A DNA stretch of 64,000 nucleotides. Source: Aphrophora alni (Eukaryota > Arthropoda > Insecta > Hemiptera > Aphrophoridae). The notes under the pieces are model-generated. The model had not been told where the DNA came from, searched no databases, and saw only the letters and a program-made list of their open reading frames with translations. Below, piece by piece: positions 11,201 through 24,100 of this stretch (positions are counted from its first letter, which is position 1; each line of letters begins with the position of its first letter). Location: positions 95,549,668-95,613,667 of the forward strand of contig OY740774.1 of NCBI GenBank assembly GCA_963513935.1, read 5' to 3'. Made by a program: the position numbers and the translations under genes.

Positions 11201-14200
11201 GTAATTGCCGTTTATATTTTGAAAATATTTTTTCGTACCCTTATTTATCCGATATTTATTTAAGTATTTTTTTCTTTTAATATAGTATTTACGCGTCAAT
11301 TGTTCACAATATAGACTTTGTATGTGTATTACCAATGAAAGACTATGGTGTTACAAGTAGATCTTACACAAAGCATACTTTAGTTTCAAAAGGGTTTGTG
11401 TGATTGTAAAACCTAAGTTTGAGGACTTATTCATTGTAATGAGGTCTTGTATTGGTATTAAATATATTGTGGGAAATTGTGTTTCGTTCAATAGGAAACT
11501 GAAACAAGCTGTGTAGCTGTGGAAAATTCAATTTTCAAATTAATGAAAACAAAATGTTTCGACAAAATATACATTATTTTTTTAATGCAAACACAAAACA
11601 ACATTTCATTGATGATGTTCATCAGTGAATCAAAATTGAAAATTCAATTAAATATGTATACATTTATGGGACAGGATTTAATTTAATTTTGATATGTTTA
11701 TAAGAAAAGTCACACTTTTATAACAATGATGTTATTTTTAAATAGGGACAAAGTAGTTAATTTTCAAAGACAAAAACCATCCTATGTGAAGGATTTATTT
11801 AATTAACAATGGCAATCATAAATTTAAATAAGTTTATTTTCCAATTAAACAAAATATAATCGTTTAGCCCTATTAATCTATTCCTTTTCCCACATAAATG
11901 GATTAGTTTTTAGTATACCATAACATTTTTACTTTTAAACGATTGTAATAGTTCCATTAAAAATATGTCAATACAATAAAAAAGATTTTATAGACTTCAG
12001 ATTTCATTATGTATTTATATAAATTGTTAAAATAATAATGTTAAAATTAATGTAATTCATCTGATATTTTTATCATTACTTCATTTGACCTAACAACATA
12101 CTATATGTGTATTATTATTTACATATTATTAAAAGAAATTACATTCATTTTACAATGTGAAAAGTGAAATATGGTGAACTAATATTTGAATACTTAGGAC
12201 TACTTACGGGTCCATTGGCCGTTGTGCATTTATACAGGCATCGTCTATGTATGCACGATTTATCACAGCATTGGGAATCAAAATCACACTGAAAGAAGAC
12301 AGTTTTGTTGATTACAATGTATAAACATTGATTTAACATTGATAAATAGTTTAAACTTTGCTTACAGTGTTTTTAATTTTAAGAATAAAATAAAGCACAA
12401 TAAAAAATGGTTATTTTTTTTTCGTTATATCTTGTAGTTTACTACAGTTTATCAAATAAAACTAAACTTATTTACAAACATAAAAAACTTTAAATTTAAA
12501 TATGTATATACAACCTAATGTGCAAAGGAAAATAAAAATGTAAGAATGTCAATTAGTCCAAAAACGTTTGGTGTAATAGGAACGTTATTTACAACAACGT
12601 TCTTTCAGACTCATTGTTATTAATATTTATAAAGGTTATCTTTGGACATTTTTGTTGTATTATTTATCGTATTCAAATGAAATATTATTAAAACATTGGA
12701 CTATTAAATTTGTCCAAATTTAAATAAATCCAACTTTATTCATTCACTTTTAGTGTGTCCATAATCTGGTAAAATTTTCTTTTATAAAATATTCCTTTTT
12801 ACAATAAGTCAGACAGGTAATTTCTTAAATGAATTTATAATAAACCCATAGTAAAAATTTAATATTTAAAATAAATAGTCAGGACTTTTATTTAAAGTTA
12901 GTAAAACAAACTCTGATATATTATAATTTATTTACTTACGAGTTCTGTATTTGCTAAGCATGGAGTTATACAAGTACCGTTGTCACATTTATTACTGCAG
13001 CACTGCCCATTGTCTATACACTGAAATGTAAATTTATATAATTAACGTTTATTAGATTATAAATATTTTAAAACTCATTGATATTATAAGTATAATTTAC
13101 TCCAAGTGCCCCTAATAATTACGTGTTGTATTTTAAATATTTACAATATTTTATTTGTGTATTTTTTTTGGATATTTTATTTTAAACTTATCCAGCATTT
13201 ATATTTTGGTTTTTAATATGATCTTTAGAATGATACATTTTAATAAATTAATTTTGTTCACTAATTTTACTTTTTTAGTAAATTTTCATCTCCTTATTGT
13301 TTATCTTTATAAAATATAAGTTAAGTTAAAAAAAGTCAGTAGTAATTCATAAATATAAACATGTGATTTTAAAAAAACTAGAGTCAATAAGTGCGTAATT
13401 GCGATAGTGGAAAGATAGAAAAAAATCGAACACAAGTTGCAAATTAAGTTTACTACATTAAAAGTGTTTCAACTCTAAATTATAGTTTAGTTATTGTAGC
13501 TCAGTTATGACCGAGGATGGCGAATTTGACGTTGAAACGCGTTTGTTTAAGTAAACTTAATTTTTGTATTATTCTATCTAATATTATCTGACAAGTCCAG
13601 CTCTTCAATTATTTATATATTAGCGATAGTACATTACTTAACAAAAAAATATAAATCCTTTAAAAAACAGCGTAACTTGCACCTAGACTTAGCATATGGC
13701 TTTTAACTGGTGGCGTGGTGTCGGAAAATCGAGTTCCAGTAATTTTCTTTGTCACAATTCCCTGCTAATCACACTATTGAACATTTTTTCAGATACTTAT
13801 TTTAATAATAAAATTATTTATTCACCATTAGGTTTTAACTCAAAATGTTTTTTATGCAAATCAGGAGCAATGTCGATACACAAACTAAGCCCCGAAAGCA
13901 TTATTAAAAGTTTAATTCATATTCTTCTAGAAACGTTCTTCTTCGCTTTTAATTGTTCTCATTCTGTGACTTTAAGACTGAAATTAAAAATTTAGTTTTT
14001 ATTAAAAATTTCTGAAAACACATTATTCAAAATGGTAATAATTACAAACATTCGAAGAAATAAACCTAGCTAAATATTTTTAATGTGTTCCATTAAACTG
14101 TTGTCCAACTTTTAATGCAATATATCTTCCCATCAGTAAATTTATATTAGTTTCTACTAGTAGTAAAAAATATTAGGAGAACTTGAGTTACACTATACTT

Positions 14201-17200
14201 GTCCCTAAAAATGTTTCTTCTATTTACATATTTCATAATACATTAATTTCACTTATGTTATAATCATTATATACATTGATCTATGTGTTGTAAAGGTATG
14301 CTTTATTAACTAAAAACAATAAGTTCATAGAAAGATTTCTTAAAAAAGAATTGTGTTTGACAAACCAAGGTGGAGTAAAAACACTCTATGAATTATTTTG
14401 CTAGTTTGGATAGGCAAATTTTGGATATTCCAAAATAAAATCTAGAATACTTTTTTGAATTGGTTACGTAGAAAGAATATAAGGAACAACAAAACCTAAA
14501 CAAGTTAAGCGCTAGGCACCACCAAACAAATAGTTCGATCAGATTTCTGTATATGAAATATGTAGATATTATATTAAATATATTAATATTAACTTTATAT
14601 AACGAGTCTCAAGATGGCACTCCTTGAAGATATTTATTTTATTTGGCAACTAAGAACATGTAAATCATTTAAAACTTGAAATATTATTAATTCAACTATA
14701 TCTTAAGATCAAAATTAACTTACTTTGATTCCATCAGGCAGACACTTATACTCGCAGCTACCATTTTTACACAGTTCGCTGCAACATTCGTCATTAGTTG
14801 TGCACTGAAAAAAAGAGATATACAAACTATAACTAACATTGACTTTCAGAATAAGGTTAGCAAGTCATGAAGTATCTGCTTTGAAATTGACACAACTATT
14901 CTACAAATATATGTTTTCAGTTATTTATTTATTAATTATATAAAACATTTTATAGCAGCTATTAATAACGGACGTCGTTTAATAGTGATAAATGTGACAT
15001 ATTTTGAAGTGTTACCGGTATTCGAATTGTTTGACCCAATTCTGGGAATAAAATTTTGTTTAACAAAAAACTAGGAAGATGTTGTCTGGGTATACTATAT
15101 AAATATAAAGACAAATTAAGTTTGATAAAAGTCAATCCACCAGATTATATTGTACAATAGGACCACCACCTATTTTAATTTTATTTCTTGGAACCCAAAA
15201 CGTATATTTGCATGGATAAAACAACAAGAAGGGAACAATACAAATTAAATAAAGGAAAATATAATTTTGTGACCCTCTACATTTGTGTTTTTTGTCAAAT
15301 GTACATTTAACCAATTACGTATACAACACTATTTATTATAATTTTGTTAACTTCCTACAAATAAACAATTGATACTTAATGAACTCTTTAGGGAATTCAA
15401 ATTAAGTTGCTTACACATTGTCCCTGTTGAGTGCAAGGCTGACTTCTGCAGGTCTTTCTGACGCAGAATCCTCCATCGCAACAGTCCTTGTTGGCCTCAC
15501 ACTGCAAATCAATTATATTTTAGTTGAGAAATATTTAATTTAAATATAATACATGTTCAAGAATCTTTTAGTTAATTGTGGAGATGAAAACACCCGTTAA
15601 CTGTGGTGTTAATCAAATATAATACTTATTATTTACATTTTTGTTATTACGTTTTTTATAATTATTAATTCCTCTTTTTTGCAAAGGACAAGTTACGAAC
15701 ATTAAACATAATAGTAATTACTAAATAGTACATGCAAATGTTAGAATGACCTGTAAAAGTTAATTTGAAATAGTAGGAATTAAAATCCAAAAAGATTCAT
15801 CAAAATAAATGATTTTATAGATGAAATTGCCTTTTAAAAAAAAAATAACTTGGCAACTTATTCTAAAAGATACAATTGTAAGCATTTAAATTTGTTAGGT
15901 TTATAATTAGTTCTTATTACTTTCGTATCGTAGTTAGTTTAGTTTACGTGTTTAAAAATGCATATATTAAATAAGTTAAGTAATCTATGTATTTAAGTAT
16001 GAGCAACACATGTCATAAATAGTTACCTTAAATCCTATTTGTGTACAAGGTAATTTACATTTGCCGTCAACACAAAAACTGAGGCAGCAATCATCGTTGC
16101 CTTTACACTGTAACATTGAGCATGAATGATAGATTTATATTTAATATATTATCGCTAAATGTTGAATTAATTAATATGTATAAAAAAGTTTGTACAATAT
16201 TTAAAAGTATATTAAACATTATTTTTAGTACATAACTAAACCAGATATAAATACACACAAACACAAACACTTCTAATCTTCATAATAATATATTAATTAT
16301 TTTACAATTAACTTGATATTTACATACCGTTATAACTTTAAAAAAAATAAATCATTCATAATATTTACCATTGACCATTGGTACAAATTCCCTCTAAAAT
16401 CAGTGTGCTTTTAGTTCTTTTTTAAAAATTTTAAAAGTACTTGATTCGATATGTTTACAAGTTTACAGAAAAATGTACAGACTTGTACAATAGGTAAAAG
16501 ATATTAATGTTGTATTGTATGGTTGGAAAAATACTCATTAGATGTGACTTCATTACTAAAAGAATCATGCGTATTGCAATGTATTCCTATGTACGAAAAT
16601 CTCGTAAATTAAATTACGTGTTTTTTTGGATTGGATGCAAATGGGGTTGTATTCTAGTTTTTTATTAATTTCAGTTCATAAACTATCTCAAGGTTGTAAT
16701 ATATAAAGGTTATTGTTGAATTTGTTAAAAGTTTCAGTAAAAATAAAGTGTTACAACGTATGAGCCAACTTATAAATAATTAAATAATACCAATATATTA
16801 ATAATTATCTAGGTTAAGATTTTATCTAACTTATATTGCACAAACAGTTTTAGATATATATCTTGACGTTTTACAATTGTACGAAATAAATTATTGCTTT
16901 GAGTAAATATATTTTTAACTTTTGTGAGGTTATAATTGTTTTACGTTAAAGTTTTTTCTCATTATTATTAACAACAATTTAACTGACATGTAAGTAAATT
17001 TAATTGCCGGTCAATAAATCATAACTTTAACTATGTTATCAAATTTACTCACAAAATTTCCAACTTTTGTACAAGGGTCAGGCTTTTGGCACAAGGAATG
17101 TTCGCCGCATATACCTCTGCAGCAATCGGATGTAGCTTTACACTGTAAAACAAAATACTTGTCTGTATTGCATTTTGAATATTCTTATTATATAATATTG

Positions 17201-20200
17201 ACTAATTTAGATGGGTTTAAATGTGTTTTTTATAATAAGGGATGAAATAAGTAAATCAACAAGGTAAATTTCAAAGGCTTTAACATTGATACGATTAAAT
17301 TAATTATGATAAAGTACAGCAGGTATGTGATTGTATTTCATTTTGATAACTAAATATCTTTTATTTACTTATACGATTTATAAATATTCCGAATAAATAT
17401 GAGGTTGTTATATAAAAAATAAAATATGAATACGCATGAGGTGTGTGAATATTTCTACTTAACACGTATATATTCTTACCGGTTGTGTTTCTATAATGCA
17501 TTGTGGGGTACATTTACCAGTTTTACAAATTCCTCCGCAACACTGTAGATTGTTGGTGCACTGAAATAAACAAATTAGTATCAAATTCGTTCAACATATT
17601 GTTTTTGTAATACAATTCATCTTAAAACGTTATTATGTTAACGAGAATATATTCTGGTAATAACATACATTTACGTTAAAATTGTAGATTATCATAAACA
17701 CCTTATTTAAACAAAAATATATAATTTTTAAATTGTAATTGCTCAAATTTGTATACGAGTTACCTAGATCTGCCACGAAGGTACAAAAGTAACTATGAAA
17801 TGGAGACTGATCTATTCAAGAGAGTCTAGGCGGGACGACATAGGTGATCCAGTTGAAGTCAGATCGACCTAAACAATATATTTCAACTCTGGCAGCAATA
17901 TGGCTCTATTAGGAATAATTGGTAAGAACAGTTGTTACGTAAAACAAAAAATAATAATAATAATAATTTTTATTCTAAGTCCCAAGACAATACACAGAAG
18001 ACAAATAATTGCTGTGATATTTATCAAAAAGTGTTGCAATAGCTGAAACTTAACAAGTTATATAAACCCGCAATGACCTAAAAAGGCGGTCAGTCATAAT
18101 TGAACGGGTATAGCCGGAGGCCCCGCTCGTCGATTGACCAAGGGCATTGGTCAGTCATAATTGAACGGGGATAGCCGGAGGTGCCGCTCGTCATTGACCA
18201 AGAGCATTGGTCAGTCATAAGTGAACGTGGATAGCCGGAGGCCCTGGTCGTAGATTGACCAAGAGCATTGGTCAGTCATAATTGAACGGGTATAGCCGGA
18301 GGCCCCGCTCGTCGATTGACCAAGAGCATTGGCCAGTCATAAGTGAACGTGGATAGCCGGAGGCACTGGTCGTAGATTGACCAAGAGCATTGGTCAGTCA
18401 TAAGTGAACGTGGATAGCCGGAAATTGACCATGCGTATTGGTCAGAACTATCAACGGAATTCATTAGAATCAAACTTTGAGAATATTACGATCAAAAGCA
18501 CGGTAGCTGTCACTTGCAGCAATAGAGGTGATCAAACCGACAATGTATTCTTAAATAAAATTAATAGGAGATAAAAGAACGTAGACTCATTTGAATTTTT
18601 GAATAAATCACAGTAATATTAACTTTTTTCGGTTATAATTGATTTAGATAATAAAGAAGAATAAATAATGTCATAATATAGTTAATTACCTTAGAGGTTG
18701 TCCTCAGTCCGTATATTGGTTTTAGCTACAGCGCTGTTTCGCCGAACACTGTCGGCTTCATCAGGCCCGCACCAACACATAGACACGTAACACAAAACAC
18801 TAACACATATAAAATCGGAGTATGACTCGTCGTACATAAATAATAAAATTGTTTGTGGCCACATTATATGTCTTACTTGTCCAGCTGCAGGTATGGTACT
18901 GGATCTATACAGCAGTTATCAGTATGATACTGATAATTAAGATTAGCTGAAATGAAATGTAAACATGTTTGCTATGTTTATTTAGTTTTAATTTTTGTTA
19001 TTATATCATATATAGGGTTGGAAGAAAAGTTCAGTTTGTCATTTAACATGTTGTCTGGGTTCTTCTTATATTCTGTATATATTTGGAATTCTTCTAATAT
19101 ATTCATTGTTGTACCTTTATTGGTTTATTGGTCATTGTACCATTATGGACGAGTCATACTCCGATTTTATATGTGTTAGTGTTTTGTGTTACGTGTCTAT
19201 GTGTTAGTGCGGGCCTGATGAAGCCGACAGTGTTCGGCGAAACAGCGCTGTAGCTAAAACCAATATACGGACTGAGGACAACCTCTAAGGTAATTAACTA
19301 TATTATATATTAAACAGTCCAAGGCAACACATTATACTTTATAAAATAAATAATGTCAATAATATATTTCTTAGAATTATTAAAAAAAAGCAGAACCACT
19401 GACTGGTGTATGTATTTCATTTATCCATTAATCGCTTGATCTTAAATAAATAATTCTCATTTATAATAAATTATACATATTTCATTTCAACCGAAAATTA
19501 GGTGTTAGAGAAAACAGAATGTTAACAAATTGTGTATCCGCTGCATCTAAGAAAAACCCTCACAGCAGCTAATATGCACTGCTTACATTCCTAAGTTACA
19601 AGCACCGAATGATTTTAACATCGGAATATGTATGGAAGGTTTATATAAATGCAGCTAATAATTGTATTATCGGAATAATTATCGAAGATTCACATAACTA
19701 CATTTAATACTAACACCATTAATAATAACTAAAGATACCCTACTTACGTTTGTGCCATCTGTGTAACAGGGACGTCTACAAATGCTATGTATACACTGAT
19801 TTGGATTGTATTTGTTTTCATAACAACATTCTGCATCATTCTTGCACTATAAAATACACTAAGAATTAATGGATATAGAAATGTTAATGTCCACTAAACT
19901 TTGATATGCATAACAAAGGTAAAATTAAAGTGGGTTTAACTGACTTAAAGAACATTTTGAGATATATATCTGGCTGGACAGTGAATTATCAGTACCAAAA
20001 ACTGAAATAAATATTATTGCTTTTCTAGCTCGTAAATTATGTGCTACACTTATTTTTCTTTTTATAATTTGTTGAGAGAATAACGATAAATACATTTGCT
20101 TAATTAAAAGAGTCCACAATCATATCTAATCTGATTAAAAAAACAATGTAAATAATTATAAAATACAGTTCCTTACAGTTTCCCCGTAGTTTCTGCATTG

Positions 20201-21143
20201 ACAAATTCCATTCGTGCACAGATTTTTCCCACAACATTCGCTGCTAGATTTACACTGAAAACAATAAAAGTACAAATTACAAATTATAGATAAAGAGTTA
20301 TTACTTTTTTAAAAAATAAATATAAATTATGTCACAAAAACGTCATGAAGACTCTAAACGTGCACAGGGATTTTATTTTGAATAGTATGTGGTTACTAAA
20401 TCTAATTTCCATTATTATTATCCTAGTCTTTATCGATGTGTCAATCCTATCTATTTCAATTAGTCATTAACTTATATATTTCATTATAAGAATACAATTT
20501 GTTGTCTCCTTTCATGAGAATAGACACATATTTGTAAACCTATAAAAACTAGACAAAGGCCTACAGTTGTGACATAACACAGACAAACTAAATTTTGTTT
20601 TTAAACATAAATATTATAAGAAGGGAGACCAGTCACAAAAAGAAGGATTATTATCCTATATATATGTATTGGTTTTTAAAATGAGGCCAAAAATATGTTT
20701 TTTACAACTATCATAGGCTTGCTATACTTGTGTATAGTTAGGATTAGGCAATACAATACTACCAAGACTACTTACTGTAAAAGTAGAGGTAAAACCTCAT
20801 TTTACAACTACACTCTAATTATTTATTTAAATAATTTTTTATTTGTAAGTATAAAACTTTGTACATCAAGTGATTAGATTGTTTTTTATGATGTTTTGAA
20901 AGCTAATTGGTATAGTTAAAGTATAAGATTTTAACAATGTTGTTTATTTTCATAAATGCATACAATAATATAAAACTGTTACCTCACTGAACATACTTAA
21001 TCATCTCAACCTACGTAAATTCTAAAACATTACTTTCAACGGTTTTTTCCACTTTATAAAGCATATTGTCTTACACCACTATTGGAGATACTGGTCTAGA
21101 TTCATAGTTTCCCCATCCTAGGTATCATAAATAAATACCAACA

Positions 21144-21196
<53 letters not shown>

Positions 21197-24100
21197 TTGA
21201 TTTATGATAAGCATTTAAATATATACATACTTGTTGTTACAATTATTAAAACACTTATTCCACTCTTTTGACGGTTTAATTTAATAACAGCTTTAGAAAG
21301 GAAATAAATTCTTGTATTACTAAATTTGTTTACAGAAAAGATACTTTCATATATTTTTCTGATATATGAATAATTTTACATTGAACAATTTTAATTAAGA
21401 ACAGAGGTGAAATTAATGCCATAACCAATTATGTTTATTTAAAGAAATTGTGATGTTACCAATTAACTAAAATTTACTCTTTTTGTTATTATGTTTCTTT
21501 CTATTATATTTTATTATTTTAACAATAAAGTATTTAATATTGAATTAGTCATGTATTTTTGATACAATTAAAATCAAAATACTATTGTAAGAGCTATTTA
21601 TTAGATTGTCGCTTTTTTGTAACATTTCAAAATAATAATTTTTATGAATTATTGTATATGTTATTTTCAACAAATCCCTCATTATAATATGCTTACCTTA
21701 TCTCCTTTATCAACGCATGTTGGTGTACACTTCCTATTAGTGCAATACAATTGCAAACAACAAGGATTGGTGAGGGGGTGACACTGTAAAAATTGACAGA
21801 GTTTTAATCAAATTAATGCCTTATAATCATATTAGATACTTTACTCACCATTTATAGTATATACGTTACAGCTTTGATTTATAAAACACATGGTTCTTAT
21901 TTTGGTGATGAGAAAACTATTTACTTGTAAGTTACTTCAGTGTGTGGAACAATAAAAGAGAAACGAGATTAAAGTTGTCTATGGCCAAAATATATTTTTT
22001 TAAATGTTTTCTTTTGACATCATAGTTATACAAGCGATCTACAACGATGTAGATGTGTTTATACTCATTTGGGACTTTGTAACTCACTTATAACTCAATA
22101 ACATTGTTACCTAATATGAGTTATCATATAGAACGAGCTCTGCGATTTTACTTTTATATCCGGTTTTATTTATTTAATTTTTATGTTCAAAAGTGTACTG
22201 ATGAAAATTAGTATACATAAATTAATGTATTTGATTTTCGATGGTTTATATTTGTAAATAAAATGATATATAATAATTTGGGTTGTTAACAGTACTAAAA
22301 CTAATTTGTTTTTACTTTCAGGTTTTGTAACATATAGACTATTAAGTATTTTTTAAATTATACATTTAATTCATTAAAGTAGTTTTTTGTAATTGTAATA
22401 TATTTTATTATACAACAACATAAATTATTATTGGTTTTTCATAACTTAAATCAGATGTGAAACATTTAAGTTCAGTTTAACAAACATTTTATTAATTATA
22501 AAATTAAACATGTACTTTTAAAACAAAATAAATAATTTTGAAGATGAAACAGATTAAAAAATTATATATTTAAAAAGAATTAAAATTTTGAAAATAATCA
22601 AATTTAATCTTACCCCTTCGTCCAATTTCATACATGTAGTTTTAACGCAAGTTCCATTTTGACACAAATTTTCACAACACGTATCATGTGGTAGTTCGCA
22701 CTAAAATGAAATAAAAAGTTTTATAATTGTAATTAATATGTCGTCAATACATAATAAAACCAGTTTAATAATAAAAATTAAAAAAAATATATAATTGTAA
22801 TTTAAATGTCGTCAATATATAATACAATAATTTTAATTATTTCATTTTATTTTATATTATAATTATTACTGCTTGAAGTAAAAAATATCCTTCAATTTAT
22901 TTTATAACGTTTAACATTTTTTACACAATTTTTGTTTTAAATAAATTTACGCACTTTTTAGTTATAATTATTCAAAATATGAGTATGATATACTATAAAT
23001 TTCAATTTTTAATTACATTCCTTAGTGCATAATATACATTTTTTTATATATATTTATCCTGAATCACAGTTTAATATTTCCTTATAAAAGCTGAGAAATG
23101 GTAGAACGTCTACCAACCACTGTAACTTTTACTAAGATATTCCAGATCTAGCGTCATTGTAGGTATTTTGAAATTCTACAAAAGTTAATTTATACTATTA
23201 AACAATATATTTATAAGGTGAACATAAAAATGTATTCAGTAATGAACTATTATTTCAAAGGGAGTAAATATTGGGCCTTTTGTTAAGATAGTGAAAATTA
23301 TACCTCACAGTTTAAATTATACTAATATAATGAACTTACATTTTCACCTATATCGAGGCATAATCTGTCACAGTAAAGCTCGTTTTTGCAATCAGAATTA
23401 CCACAACAATCTCTCGTAGTAGTGCACTGCAAGAAAAATAAATTTATTGAAAACTGTAATTTTTTAAATCAAATTATTACTGGTTTTAGTATATGTTTAA
23501 TTATATATTAAATAAAGACTTATCGTATTTAAGTGTTTACAAAGTAATAAAGCTTTCTTTGTAATATATATATATATAGTATTCACCTTTTCCTTTAAAA
23601 TTAAGTTCCTTTTTTGGCTTTTATTATCTTCTTATTTGTTCTTAATAAGTAATTTAGAGAATTATATTTTACAAGGTGTTCTTTGATTTAGCAAGAAATT
23701 TAAACTACTCTATGAATATATTATAATACTCACTTCACCCCCCTGTATGCAAGGTTGTAGACACTGATCGTCAGTACAAATTGAGCCATTGAAGCATAAA
23801 TCACCAGGTTTACACTGAAAAATTAAAAGCTCTTTAGATTTTGTTAAATTCACTTACAATAATTTTACATTAATTGCATATTCACTTGTTTACCTAAGTA
23901 AATAAAACAAAACAGTACTCTATACTGTAGTAATGTTTTGCTTATTTCGTATAAATAAAATAGTTATAATACATTTGTTGTCGTGGTGAGTTATTTACAT
24001 GGTGGTAAAGAAACCTTTTTTTTTCTGGTTCCTTAAGATTAATATAATATATTTGCGTACAACTAAATTCTTTGTAACGTATGCACTGTAAATTAATTAA

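Larger units (their letters stand above)
18674..19305. mobile_element. 158-bp terminal-inverted-repeat element carrying two hammerhead motifs (intron 8)
   Basis: Left arm 18674-18831 and right arm 19148-19305 are near-perfect inverted copies with only a few differences seen. The 316-base interior has no recognised coding sequence. Each arm contains a hammerhead-like core, so both strands can be ribozymes. It is probably a non-autonomous PLE-related inverted pair rather than a DNA transposon, since no transposase and no clear target duplication were seen. Confidence 0.75.

Noticed and set aside
7000..12200. Additional module exons inside the 5.4-kb intron 15
   Set aside because: I looked on the minus strand for an AG-Cys start with a CC pair and a following donor and found none; a diverged exon could still be missed.
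12145..12339. 64-codon minus-strand frame with internal Met
   Set aside because: This is exon 15 read through into both introns; the real exon is 12208-12288.
18952..19179. 75-codon hydrophobic frame inside the inverted-repeat element
   Set aside because: AT-rich interior of a non-coding element, no similarity recognised; hydrophobicity follows from T-rich composition.
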